Below, one piece after another: positions 18,084 to 26,965 of a stretch of 64,000 nt of DNA. A model generated the notes under the pieces. That model saw only the letters and a program-made list of their open reading frames with translations. It ran no database searches and was not told the origin of the DNA. The translations under genes and the position numbers were made by a program. The stretch's first letter is position 1; each line of letters opens with the position of its first letter. This stretch comes from Mediterranea massiliensis. Lineage in GTDB: Bacteria > Bacteroidota > Bacteroidia > Bacteroidales > Bacteroidaceae. The stretch covers positions 35,834 through 99,833 of the forward strand of contig NZ_LT635832.1 in NCBI RefSeq assembly GCF_900128475.1. Direction: 5' to 3'.

Positions 18084-21000
18084 ATGGCCTCCTATACTTT
18101 AAAAATCTACGACGTTCCTCAAGAAAATAAAAATATCGAATTGAGTTACAACTCAAACGATGGACATTCAGCAGGATCTACAACCATAGAGAATACTACA
18201 TGGACTTTCACGCTCCAAAATTTGAGCTACTCGAAAGCCATTTACAAACCGGGAGAACTTATCTTTAAGTTGCAAATATCAGGGTGTAACGGCGTTAATG
18301 CTATTTACAGCACATTCAAAGGAAAAAAAATCGAATTAACAGCCCAAGCCGATAACAAGAGTAGCAGTATTGCAAAAGACTATTATATTTTCGGCATACA
18401 AATCGAGAAAAAAGGGAACGTTTATTATGCTACGTTCCAAGCCTACGACCCGTTTAAGTTCCTTACACTGGATACGTATTGCAAAGCCTATACAGGTAAA
18501 AAATTCACTCAAGACATTTTTTTGAACAAAGATCTTTGGCCCAATAACCTTCCGGAAGCAATAGATGAACAACTGAAAATAGAGAATGCTCAAAGTTTGA
18601 AGAAGGAACGGGAAGCAGAGAAGGCAAATCTCGAGAAAAAACAAGAGGAAATAAATAAAGAAATAAACGACCTCAACGATAAGATAAACAAAGAGACAAA
18701 CGAAAATACAAAAGAGGAACTGCAAAAGACGCTTAATGAAAAGAAGGCATTATCTCAAAATATAAGTATAAAAATAGAAGAACTTGATAGCGAAATAACG
18801 AAATTAGGCTCTATTATCGAAGGAAAAAAAGGATCTCAATTTAACAAAAATCCTCGCTATCTATACCATGATGATAAAGAATTTATCCAGCCCTACCTCG
18901 TGCAATACAACGAAAGTTTCTTCGATTTTCTGGTCAGAGTCAGCAACCGATGCGGAGAATTTCTCTATTACGAGGACGGATATTTCAATATCGGGTGGGA
19001 AAAAAAGACTAAAAAAGATAAGGATGATAAAGAACAAGATGACATAACACCCATTACGGAGTATGTTTCCGTCAATTTTTCTGATGAAACAGTTACTGCT
19101 TGGAAAGAAAACTACATCGTAAGCAGCCATCATAATTATCCACTCACGGAGAATCACATGAAACGTTTTCCCTCGTTATTGCCACTTGACGAAGAAAAGC
19201 TACAAACGGAGTATGGAAAAGGTTACAATGTTGAGGAAAAGGGAGAAGGTAAAATAGATATAACCAGCACAGATCAATCAGGAAAATCAATAACAATACA
19301 AGATAAATTAAGGAGCAATTACGAAGTTAACGTTGCTGATCTGCAGCTTCAGGATTCCCAACTGGCTTCAGATGAGAACCTGGTTTCCCTTCCTCCCAAA
19401 GATGAATACACCAAATGGCAAGATTTTGCCCTGTGGCCAGGATATTTTTTTATCAACGCTGTTACTGACATCGTTAATTCGGCCGATATAATTGAAGCAA
19501 CAAAGAACTTAATCTCTGATACGGGAATAACCATACTGAACTGTAGTTTGTCTGCCAAAGCGGCCAATGACGACTATGAAGACAAAAATTTTAAAAAGGG
19601 GACCTATACAAACGACAGAAAAAAGGGCGATCGCATCCATCCGTTCAGTACATCAGAGGAGAATATGAACACCACTTTAAGCAGCTACGTCACCTTCAGC
19701 CTGGAATTTTATGAAGCCATCCGCAAGGGAATAGAAGCGAACGAACGGTCACGTATCCAAATTGCATTGGGCGACCATTTCTACCCCCTCACGCTGGGCT
19801 GCTTGATAGAGTTGGACGGAAAGAAATACATCGTTGTCCAGATGAACGGCTGCGCCAACAGCGGTGCAGAGACCCTCGACATCGAGGCCATCCCATACGA
19901 AGATAAGTTCGTATTCCCCCCTGCCGCTCCTGTCAGCCCCATCCGAGAGGCCAAAGCCCAACGAGCCTTCATCACGCACAATGCGGACCCACTGAAAATG
20001 AACCGTGTAAGGGTGCGCTATCCGTGGCAAAGCCAAACAGAAGACCCCACACCGTGGATCCGCATTGCTCTCCCCATGGCTTCGGACGGCAGCGGCTTCA
20101 ACTTCCTTCCCCAGATAGACGACGAAGCCATTATCAACTACGAGAACGGAAATATTGAGAAGCCTTACGTAGAAGGCATGCTCTATACAAGGGCAGAAAA
20201 AGAAAACGAATCACCGGTCCCATATGCCCACAAGAAAGACAAAGCCCGCGTCATCTCGTCCGTAAACGGTCATTCCATCATTTTCTCCGACCCATCAGCC
20301 AGTTCAGACGCTTTTAATTCATTGTCCCCATTGATGAGCACCATTAAAAGTTTCTGCCCAACCGGTTTTATCAAAACAGAACTTAGTTTACGTGACCATA
20401 AAGTGGATATTTTCCCAGATTCTTTCAAGAAAGCGATGGGAGGCATCGAGTTTACCGACGAACACGGACTGTACTCCATATCCATGTCATCGGACAAACG
20501 TGCCATCTCCATCGACAGCCCTTTGGGCAAAGTAAATATCAGCGCCTTTACAGGTATCACCATCAGTGCGCCCAACGGGAATGTCCGTATCGAGGGCAAG
20601 AACATCGATATCGTGGCGGGTAATAACCTGTCCATTTCTTCCGGAAACAATATCGCATCCCACTTTTGGCCTGTTTATCGTGATAAAAGTCTTGGAGAAA
20701 GTATTTTCGATTCCCTTAAGGATGCAGGTAAAACAATAATTTCTAAACTTGAGATAATTGACATGAATTTAATACGTACTGCATTCGAAACTTTCGTACG
20801 TCCTTGTGGCGGTACTATGCTTATCAAGTCGAACAGGTACCTGTGTTTTGAAGCCGGCAAGGGAGAGACTCAAATTGCCGGACATCAACAATTTGGAATG
20901 GGTACTGCATGGAAGTCATTAATCAAACCAGACCAAATAATGGAGGTAACAATCCCATATCAAAATACTGATGTGGCATCAAACAGAATACCAATATATA

Positions 21001-21914
21001 TCAACAACTTCATCCAGGCTATTAATACAGCAACTGCTTTATTCAATACAATTAACCAATCATTATCCACTGCGAAAACGGCTTATGAAACTGCCTATGC
21101 TGCAATTATAAGAATTAATAATCATAATACGTATATAGAGGGTAATCTTCAGGATTTCAACACTCTCTATCCTAATAATATAGATGGATTTAATGAACTT
21201 ACGGCACAACATCCTCAGAATAATGAGGTAGCCCAAGATTTCCAAACAATTGCGACTCAATTATTCAACTTGAACAAAAGCGCTATAAAAATAAAAAAAG
21301 AGAACTTAACAGAAAACAAAATATGGGATAAATTTTGCACCGAAATCATTCAAGACCCGGTTCTCAAAAGTATAATAACTACTCTTAGAAGTGAAATAAT
21401 GAAAGATGGTGTATTTAACGATTTCACAACTCAACGTCGCATTATTGGACAAGCAGTTCAAATTGCACATAATATTGCTTCAGTAAACAAACGAAAAATA
21501 ACATATGAGGTTTTAAAGCAACTTATACAAAAGCAACCAGATGCAAAAACAAATACAAAAAAGATAGGCAATTTACCACAACAAGAACCTAATTTTGATG
21601 ATGCTAACTGGGCAAATTTCTGCAATTCAATAACTTATGAAGTATTTGAACCTGATACCAGAAAAAGGACGAAAGTTAAGAACTTTTTAAAACCCATGGG
21701 AATAACTTTAGCAAAATATTTTACTGGATATAAAAAACTCGAAGGAATACTCGACCAATACATATGGGATACCCATGAAGATACAGGGAAAATTCTATTT
21801 TCTGATCAGGAAGGTGAAACCCTTAATTTCCATAACAAAGAAATCCACTATTACAAAAAATCAGAAACTGACCCTCTCATTCCATTAATAGATATACTCA
21901 AAGGAATACAGTAA
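18084..21914 (+). CDS. tssI: T6SS spike protein VgrG (TssI), very long
   Basis: A 1276-residue spike protein. The N-terminal gp27-like part (about 1-620) is interrupted near residues 172-245 by a long Lys/Glu/Asn coiled-coil insert. The gp5-type OB domain is clear at about 630-710 (NRVRVRYPWQSQTEDPTPWI, then FLPQIDDEAIINYENGN). The beta-prism needle follows (about 780-860). From about residue 865 on (20.68 kb) there is a C-terminal region of some 400 residues in visibly AT-rich DNA. It is helical and polar, and I recognise no catalytic motif in it. This is far longer than common Bacteroidales VgrG (about 600). The extension is probably an effector or an adaptor for one. Confidence 0.88.
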   Translation: MASYTLKIYDVPQENKNIELSYNSNDGHSAGSTTIENTTWTFTLQNLSYSKAIYKPGELIFKLQISGCNGVNAIYSTFKGKKIELTAQADNKSSSIAKDYYIFGIQIEKKGNVYYATFQAYDPFKFLTLDTYCKAYTGKKFTQDIFLNKDLWPNNLPEAIDEQLKIENAQSLKKEREAEKANLEKKQEEINKEINDLNDKINKETNENTKEELQKTLNEKKALSQNISIKIEELDSEITKLGSIIEGKKGSQFNKNPRYLYHDDKEFIQPYLVQYNESFFDFLVRVSNRCGEFLYYEDGYFNIGWEKKTKKDKDDKEQDDITPITEYVSVNFSDETVTAWKENYIVSSHHNYPLTENHMKRFPSLLPLDEEKLQTEYGKGYNVEEKGEGKIDITSTDQSGKSITIQDKLRSNYEVNVADLQLQDSQLASDENLVSLPPKDEYTKWQDFALWPGYFFINAVTDIVNSADIIEATKNLISDTGITILNCSLSAKAANDDYEDKNFKKGTYTNDRKKGDRIHPFSTSEENMNTTLSSYVTFSLEFYEAIRKGIEANERSRIQIALGDHFYPLTLGCLIELDGKKYIVVQMNGCANSGAETLDIEAIPYEDKFVFPPAAPVSPIREAKAQRAFITHNADPLKMNRVRVRYPWQSQTEDPTPWIRIALPMASDGSGFNFLPQIDDEAIINYENGNIEKPYVEGMLYTRAEKENESPVPYAHKKDKARVISSVNGHSIIFSDPSASSDAFNSLSPLMSTIKSFCPTGFIKTELSLRDHKVDIFPDSFKKAMGGIEFTDEHGLYSISMSSDKRAISIDSPLGKVNISAFTGITISAPNGNVRIEGKNIDIVAGNNLSISSGNNIASHFWPVYRDKSLGESIFDSLKDAGKTIISKLEIIDMNLIRTAFETFVRPCGGTMLIKSNRYLCFEAGKGETQIAGHQQFGMGTAWKSLIKPDQIMEVTIPYQNTDVASNRIPIYINNFIQAINTATALFNTINQSLSTAKTAYETAYAAIIRINNHNTYIEGNLQDFNTLYPNNIDGFNELTAQHPQNNEVAQDFQTIATQLFNLNKSAIKIKKENLTENKIWDKFCTEIIQDPVLKSIITTLRSEIMKDGVFNDFTTQRRIIGQAVQIAHNIASVNKRKITYEVLKQLIQKQPDAKTNTKKIGNLPQQEPNFDDANWANFCNSITYEVFEPDTRKRTKVKNFLKPMGITLAKYFTGYKKLEGILDQYIWDTHEDTGKILFSDQEGETLNFHNKEIHYYKKSETDPLIPLIDILKGIQ

Positions 21915-21932
21915 CAACAAGCAGTATCAAGT

Positions 21933-23723
21933 ATGAGAACAATCGCAGAACAATTCAAATACTGGCAGGAGGCTCTGGACGATTTCCAGAAGAACGTGGA
22001 AAAAGACCTGGATGAAATCCGACGCTATAAAAGCGAAGTCCAGCAGATGAAAATCGACCTGATAGACCATCTGGAGAAAGGACGGTATGTCCGCGACGAC
22101 CAGCGCGTCATCATTTCCGCTCCGGAAATCATCATCGGTAATGTCGATAAGAGCGGAACGCTGTGCGGCAGCAATTCCAGGATTATTCTCCGGGGAACAG
22201 ACATCTCTCTGGACGGCGTAGGTGCAGGCGCTTCCGGTGTGGGAAGCATTGTGAGCCGTGCCGCAAGCATCCGCCAAATCGCGGTAGATCCGGGAATGGA
22301 CGGACAAGAGAATGTGGCAAAAGGAATTTCGGAGATTGTCTCGCAAGCCCGGAATGTCATCATCCGAAGCGAAAAGCAGGCTAATGATGTCTTTCCGACG
22401 TATGGTCTTAGCGGCACCGACGGCGGCATCACCCTCTCTACCGACGGACAAATCAGCCTGAACGCGACACTCCCCTGCGAAACGCTCAAAGAAAGACTGG
22501 AACAAGAAGAGACAGCGCTGACCACGCAAACCAATGACCTCAAGAAGGAAGCGAGCCAGGCCAAGTCGGAAGTGTCGTCGCTCATCTCGCAAATAGACAA
22601 GCTGTTCGACCAGGACCTTATGAACCTGGACGAAACAATGACCCGAACGAACTACATGGACATCGAGGAACTGCACGAGGAAATCCGGAACATATCCGGC
22701 ACCATCTACACCTCGATGACCCGTTACTTCAACGTCCTCTCCCGCCTTGCCGAGGCGAACCGCCAATTGAACAGCATCAAGGAGCAGAAAGAGGCGGCAG
22801 GCCAGTTGCATTCTTCGTTCAAAGAGAAAAGTACCGATACCTTCATCTCGCTCCGCTCCGAAAGCATCAGCCTCACCTCGACCGACGGCGACGGCAACCT
22901 GCGCACCAACGACGGCGCGGGCATCGGACTGGCAGGCAAGGAAATCAGCCTTACCTCCTACGGCAACGACGGTGCCCTGATCAAGGACAGCGGCATCTAT
23001 ATGGGCTCGCAGGACGTGGAAATCAATACCGCCAACCCCAAGGTGTCCGACTCGAGCACCGACCTGCCGGCTGAAGGCAGCGTACGCGTCGTCTCGAAGG
23101 CAATCCAAGTAGAAGCCGTGGACTACGAGACGAAGGACGACAAGACCGAAGAAAAGAGCCTGACCCAAGAAGGCTCGTTCACCCTGCGCGCCGAGAAAAT
23201 CAACCTCAACGCCACCGACACCGAAGGCAAGGCTACCGGAACGATTGCCGCCAACGCCAAGACGGTGGAAGTGAAGGCAATGGACGTGGATAAGGAGAAG
23301 CGCACCGACAAGGAACTGGCCGCAGGCAGCAGCCTGCTCCTGCTGGCAGAAAAAGTCTATGCGGGAGCAAGGGACAAGAAGGCGCGGAGCAAGAGTGTGC
23401 AGGTAGCCTCGGATAAGGTGGGCCTCTTCGGCGACACTACCGTCGAGCTACAACAGGACGGCAAGGCCATCCTGCAACTGAGCGGCGGCGACGCCGCGCT
23501 CTACGGCAGCAAAACGACCCTCTACGGCGAGATGACCTCGCAAGGCAAGACGACGTTCAAGTCCGACGTCACCGCCGGAACAGTCGAGATGAAGAACCTG
23601 AAGGTGGATTCGTCGTTCAAGACCCCCTACACCACCGAAGGCGTCTCCGTGCCCGGCGCGCCGTCCACCGCCAAGCTGGGCGCGAAACTGAGTGAAGAAG
23701 AACTGAAATCGAACAACGGATAA
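21933..23723 (+). CDS. Second spike-like protein (coiled coil plus beta-repeat), function unknown
   Basis: A 596-residue protein not assigned to a named family by me. It starts with a helical coiled coil (about residues 1-55), followed by short beta-repeats like those of VgrG needles (PEIIIGNVDKSGTLCGSN, GGITLSTDGQISLNA). A second coiled coil lies at about 185-290, and more beta-repeat of the form SESISLTSTDG, KEISLTS, VEINT, KINLNATD runs to the end. The pattern suggests a trimeric fibre or spike accessory. The DNA turns GC-rich in the second half, in contrast with the AT-rich end of vgrG. It lies between vgrG and the PAAR-like tip, 18 and 13 bases apart. Confidence 0.72.
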   Translation: MRTIAEQFKYWQEALDDFQKNVEKDLDEIRRYKSEVQQMKIDLIDHLEKGRYVRDDQRVIISAPEIIIGNVDKSGTLCGSNSRIILRGTDISLDGVGAGASGVGSIVSRAASIRQIAVDPGMDGQENVAKGISEIVSQARNVIIRSEKQANDVFPTYGLSGTDGGITLSTDGQISLNATLPCETLKERLEQEETALTTQTNDLKKEASQAKSEVSSLISQIDKLFDQDLMNLDETMTRTNYMDIEELHEEIRNISGTIYTSMTRYFNVLSRLAEANRQLNSIKEQKEAAGQLHSSFKEKSTDTFISLRSESISLTSTDGDGNLRTNDGAGIGLAGKEISLTSYGNDGALIKDSGIYMGSQDVEINTANPKVSDSSTDLPAEGSVRVVSKAIQVEAVDYETKDDKTEEKSLTQEGSFTLRAEKINLNATDTEGKATGTIAANAKTVEVKAMDVDKEKRTDKELAAGSSLLLLAEKVYAGARDKKARSKSVQVASDKVGLFGDTTVELQQDGKAILQLSGGDAALYGSKTTLYGEMTSQGKTTFKSDVTAGTVEMKNLKVDSSFKTPYTTEGVSVPGAPSTAKLGAKLSEEELKSNNG

Positions 23724-23736
23724 AAACAGAAAGATT

Positions 23737-24126
23737 ATGGCAAAATATGTTTGCATGGGCGCCACGCTGAAGTGCACGTTCGGCATGGCTCCCTCCTCGC
23801 TGATGGTAACGGTCCCCCTGCGACCGATGATCCAGAACAAGCCGAAAGCCACCATCATGGACTTCGCCCCGATGGTCAACATCCTGCCCTTCGGCATGTG
23901 CCAGTCACTGAGCAACCCCACGGTGGCCTCCGCCACCTCGGCCGCGATGGGAGTCCTGACGCCCATGCCCTGCATACCGGTAATCGTGGCCCCCTGGGCG
24001 CCGGGCGGCAAGCAACTGATCACCAACATGCCGGCCCTGCTGGACAACTGCAAGCTGATGTGCGCCTACGGCGGCAGCATCTCCATCAACATGCCCGGCC
24101 ATACGTGCGACTCGCAGGGGAAATAA
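23737..24126 (+). CDS. PAAR-like spike tip (DUF4280-type)
   Basis: A 129-residue protein rich in Met, Pro and Gly and with conserved Cys and His. The start CMGATLKCTFGMAPSSLMV and the end CKLMCAYGGSISINMPGHTC match the PAAR-like DUF4280 family that caps VgrG-type spikes and coordinates a metal. It is the last gene of the first T6SS operon and converges with the minus-strand genes that follow. There is no effector domain fused to it. Confidence 0.85.
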   Translation: MAKYVCMGATLKCTFGMAPSSLMVTVPLRPMIQNKPKATIMDFAPMVNILPFGMCQSLSNPTVASATSAAMGVLTPMPCIPVIVAPWAPGGKQLITNMPALLDNCKLMCAYGGSISINMPGHTCDSQGK

Positions 24127-24158
24127 TCCCCTGCCCGCCGCTACAAGCCGGACACTCT

Positions 24159-24890
24159 TTACTCTTCGCCGGTGAACTGGCTCAGGTCTAACTTCGAGCC
24201 TTTGTCTTCGCCGCGCGCGGCCTGACGCTCACTCTCGGCCTGCTCGGCCTCGGCCTTCTTCTTCAGGTAGTCCTGATAAGCCTCCTCTATCTGCTTTTCC
24301 TTCTCCTCGCGATAGGACTTGCATATATCCTTCATTTGGTCATACACCTTCTGGAGTTCTTCCTTTGCCTCGTCCATCTCCTCGGGCTTGGCACCGGCCA
24401 GTTGCTTGGCGATCTTCACGCCATACGCGGCATTTACCGCATCCACCTTGCCCGTCATTTCCCCGTAAATGGTCTTCACGTAATCCATGCCCGCATCGTG
24501 CCGGTCGTCGTTCACTTCGGGCATCGTGCACAGGACATACCGATCCTCTTCTCCGTCCGAGGATTCCTCCTCTCCGCTCTCCTCGCCGTCCTCGTCCATC
24601 GGTTTCTGTTTGATCTTATAGTCGGGATGTGCCTGGGCCACAGCCTTGCAGATGGCAAACAGGTAATCCTGCTCCTTGGGAATCAAGGCGAACTGATTGT
24701 CCTGGGGTAACGCCACATCGGCCACTTCTTCCAGATTCATCCGTTCACCGCCCACTTCGACTTCGACCGTCAGGAGGGCGGCCGGCTCGGCCTTCACACC
24801 GAAGTGCATGAACTGGTAGTTCATATACACCGCATATCCGTTCATTTTCTGCTGGGCTTCCTGCAACAGCTTATACACAGTCATTCTCAT
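24159..24890 (-). CDS. Acidic coiled-coil cytoplasmic protein, unknown
   Basis: A 243-residue protein I do not recognise. It has a small N-terminal domain with strands (YMNYQFMHFGVKAEPAALLT), a very acidic insert around residues 105-118 (many Glu/Asp/Ser), and a long C-terminal helical coiled coil ending in a charged tail. There is no signal peptide. It is inside the T6SS locus but on the opposite strand, and together with the PEGA protein upstream forms a two-gene block. Candidate roles are a chaperone or adaptor for spike cargo, or a locus-specific protein unrelated to secretion. The position is the only support. Confidence 0.72.
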   Translation of the reverse strand: MRMTVYKLLQEAQQKMNGYAVYMNYQFMHFGVKAEPAALLTVEVEVGGERMNLEEVADVALPQDNQFALIPKEQDYLFAICKAVAQAHPDYKIKQKPMDEDGEESGEEESSDGEEDRYVLCTMPEVNDDRHDAGMDYVKTIYGEMTGKVDAVNAAYGVKIAKQLAGAKPEEMDEAKEELQKVYDQMKDICKSYREEKEKQIEEAYQDYLKKKAEAEQAESERQAARGEDKGSKLDLSQFTGEE

Positions 24891-24912
24891 CTGTTTTCCT
24901 TTTGGTTATTTT

Positions 24913-26241
24913 TTATTTCAGTTTCAGTTTCACGTTCACAATGTCATTTCCCTTCAGACGGACGAGCGTCTCGGCCGCCTTACGCCCCTTGACCAGTCGG
25001 AGGCGATAGGTGCGATCGACGGGCAGGTTGCGCAGTACGCAGGGAGCAAAGCCTGCCGCGAGGCCGTTCAGGAAGACAGCTGCATCCACTTCGTCGCACG
25101 ACACGTTCAGCAGTCCGTAATCGGCCAAAGGCGAAATGAGGTTCAGCTCCACGTTTTTCCCCGCATCGACCCAGAAGAAGTCGGTGCGTGAGTCCAGTCC
25201 CTCCTTTTTTGAACTGACGGCATAAAAGCCCGGAGCCAGCTTTCCCCGCCATTCGCCATGTGCCACCCGCTCTCGGTTGAGCCAGATTTCAGTGTCGGCA
25301 TCGAAGGCGGTAATATGCACGTCGGCCCATTGTTCCGGCTGTATCTGAAGGCTGTCCGAAGCCAAGGAATCTGCCAAATCCTCATTTGGGAACCCAAGCG
25401 TCTCTATAGTCTGTCCTGGCTGCGGGAACGGACGTAACTTGATGCCATGCAGGTCGATCACCTTACGCTCTGCGTTGGCCAACTTCAGCCACTGTTCGTA
25501 GTAGAGCGAATCGCCTTGGTCGACGGTCAGACGATATCGACCGGGCATCAGACGGGATGTCTCGATGCGCTGCATCCCCAAGGGCTGCCCGTCCAAGCAG
25601 ATGCGGGCATCGGGCCAGTCGGTCTCCACGGTCAGATAGGCGTAAAAAGGCTGCAACACGTAACGTTTCTCAAAGCGAACAGAGTCTGTCAGTTCGATGG
25701 TATCATTCAAGGTCTGGTAGAAAGGCGACTCAATACGGCAAGCATGCCGGCCCAGTGGCAAGTAAAGGGAAAGGGTGCCGTCCAAAAGAGGATGGATAAC
25801 GGTATCTACATAGACGATGGCATGTTCGGGCACCGTCGAAATCAGCGCCCACTGCTTCTGCTGACGGAACTCTTTCTCCAGACTTTCAGTATGGAGATAG
25901 GCATGATAGTGCTTCTTTTTTTTCAGTACGCCTTCAGGCACCTTCCAGGCCAACTGCCTGTAGACGGGATGCTTGATGATGAGGAAAGCGGTGCGATGAG
26001 GCAGGGTTAGGGTGACCATTCCTTCTCCTTCGGCAGCAGGCACGGGCGTGTCGCCCACGAAGAACTGGAAGCCTTTTTCGTTAGTGAAAAAGTCCAGCAG
26101 GGCTTGCCGTTTGTCTGTTGTGAAAGGTGCCTTTTGCAGGAACGGCCTCTTGTAGCGTCCGAAATCCTCGACGCGCATCCGCTGTGCCATCACGGGAAAG
26201 GCCGTCACGCACCATAGAATTATGATCCACCCGTATCTCAT
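24913..26241 (-). CDS. Exported PEGA-repeat protein
   Basis: A 442-residue protein with an N-terminal signal peptide (IILWCVTAFPVMA, cleavage likely before QR) followed by several PEGA-like beta-repeats: AIVYVDTVIHPLLDGTLSL, ARICLDGQPLGMQRI, AVFLNGLAAGFAPCVLRNLP. PEGA domains are small surface or periplasmic folds of unknown binding partner. The ATG at 26241 gives a normal signal peptide; the frame upstream is not credible. It is the first gene of the minus-strand pair inside the T6SS locus and could be a periplasmic partner of the secretion machine. Confidence 0.8.
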   Translation of the reverse strand: MRYGWIIILWCVTAFPVMAQRMRVEDFGRYKRPFLQKAPFTTDKRQALLDFFTNEKGFQFFVGDTPVPAAEGEGMVTLTLPHRTAFLIIKHPVYRQLAWKVPEGVLKKKKHYHAYLHTESLEKEFRQQKQWALISTVPEHAIVYVDTVIHPLLDGTLSLYLPLGRHACRIESPFYQTLNDTIELTDSVRFEKRYVLQPFYAYLTVETDWPDARICLDGQPLGMQRIETSRLMPGRYRLTVDQGDSLYYEQWLKLANAERKVIDLHGIKLRPFPQPGQTIETLGFPNEDLADSLASDSLQIQPEQWADVHITAFDADTEIWLNRERVAHGEWRGKLAPGFYAVSSKKEGLDSRTDFFWVDAGKNVELNLISPLADYGLLNVSCDEVDAAVFLNGLAAGFAPCVLRNLPVDRTYRLRLVKGRKAAETLVRLKGNDIVNVKLKLK

Positions 26242-26903
26242 GCGTACTGTTTCTGAAATCATGCCTTGCAAACATACGGAAAAATAACGGAATAACCGAC
26301 GCTGTTCTCCGATTTTCTTTACAAAGTATCGGTATTATACCTGCGCCAAATGCCACTTTATGCGTATAACTATGGACTTTAGATTTCTCAAGTAGATAGT
26401 CTGCAAGCTGAAGAGGGCAATTTCCAGGCTGGGGAAAGCAGTCGTTTGCCCCGCTAAAAGCATCGCTTTGTCCAGCTTAAAGCACCGCTTTGCCCAGCTT
26501 AAAGCACTGCTTTGCCCAGCTTAAAACTTCGCTTTGAAGATGATTGACTTTTCCTGATTTAGCTAGACAGTTTTTTGTTTTATAAACTGAAGCAGTAGAC
26601 ACTTGACTTCCCTTTTAGCCATAGGCAAATATTTTCTCCGTTTATTCCTTCAACGTTTCACAACGATGGTAATCGTCTGTAGAAGAGAGAATTGTAGTGA
26701 AACATCCCGGTTTCACGTGAAAGCAAACGATACTTTATCAAGTGAAGGCAACGACCCTCATGCGGAGGCGAACACCGTCCACCGCATGTTTCACAAGAAA
26801 CCACTAATATACACCGCATTACGGTGAATTTCACAAAGGGAAACGGAAATAGGAGCGTGAAAGGAAGCTTTTACAGGCTTTCATCCAAAAATTATTCCAT
26901 TCG
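26242..26903. other. Non-coding stretch between the two T6SS halves
   Basis: No convincing gene in about 660 bases. It holds a 22-bp repeat array (26431-26540) and, at 26698-26767, three looser units beginning TGAA (TGAAACATCCCGGTTTCACG, then two of 25 bases) that look like drifted copies of the repeat found upstream of metF. The promoter of the second T6SS operon lies at its right end. Confidence 0.6.
26431..26540. repeat. Array of five 22-bp palindromic repeats
   Basis: Five head-to-tail units of exactly 22 bases (26431, 26453, 26475, 26497, 26519). The consensus is GCTTAAAGCACCGCTTTGCC followed by CA, each with an AAAGC...GCTTT dyad. The first and last units are the most diverged. The previous 22 bases are only faintly similar. 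The period and layout (A-rich half, T-rich half, CCC joint) equal those of the array at 6223-6310, but the sequence differs. Confidence 0.75.
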
Positions 26904-26936
26904 TTTGGGGGCTTTCCCGAATATTTGCTATATTTG
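26904..26936 (+). promoter_or_regulatory. Promoter of the second T6SS operon
   Basis: TTTG (26904-26907), a 21-base spacer, then TATATTTG (26929-26936), an exact consensus match, 29 bases before the E1-like gene. The whole baseplate and ubiquitin-like set downstream can be read from here. Confidence 0.75.
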
Positions 26937-26965
26937 AGCAGCCAAACAACTGAAAGCATCTTGCA

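Noticed and set aside
21927..23168. A 413-codon minus-strand frame
   Set aside because: Antisense to the spike-like gene, with no signal, family motif or promoter of its own.
26431..26540. The 22-bp array as a small CRISPR
   Set aside because: Units are joined head to tail with no unique spacers, and no cas gene is present.
26603..26827. A 74-codon frame in the T6SS intergenic stretch
   Set aside because: Crosses the degenerate TGAA repeats, has no good start region and no recognisable protein features.
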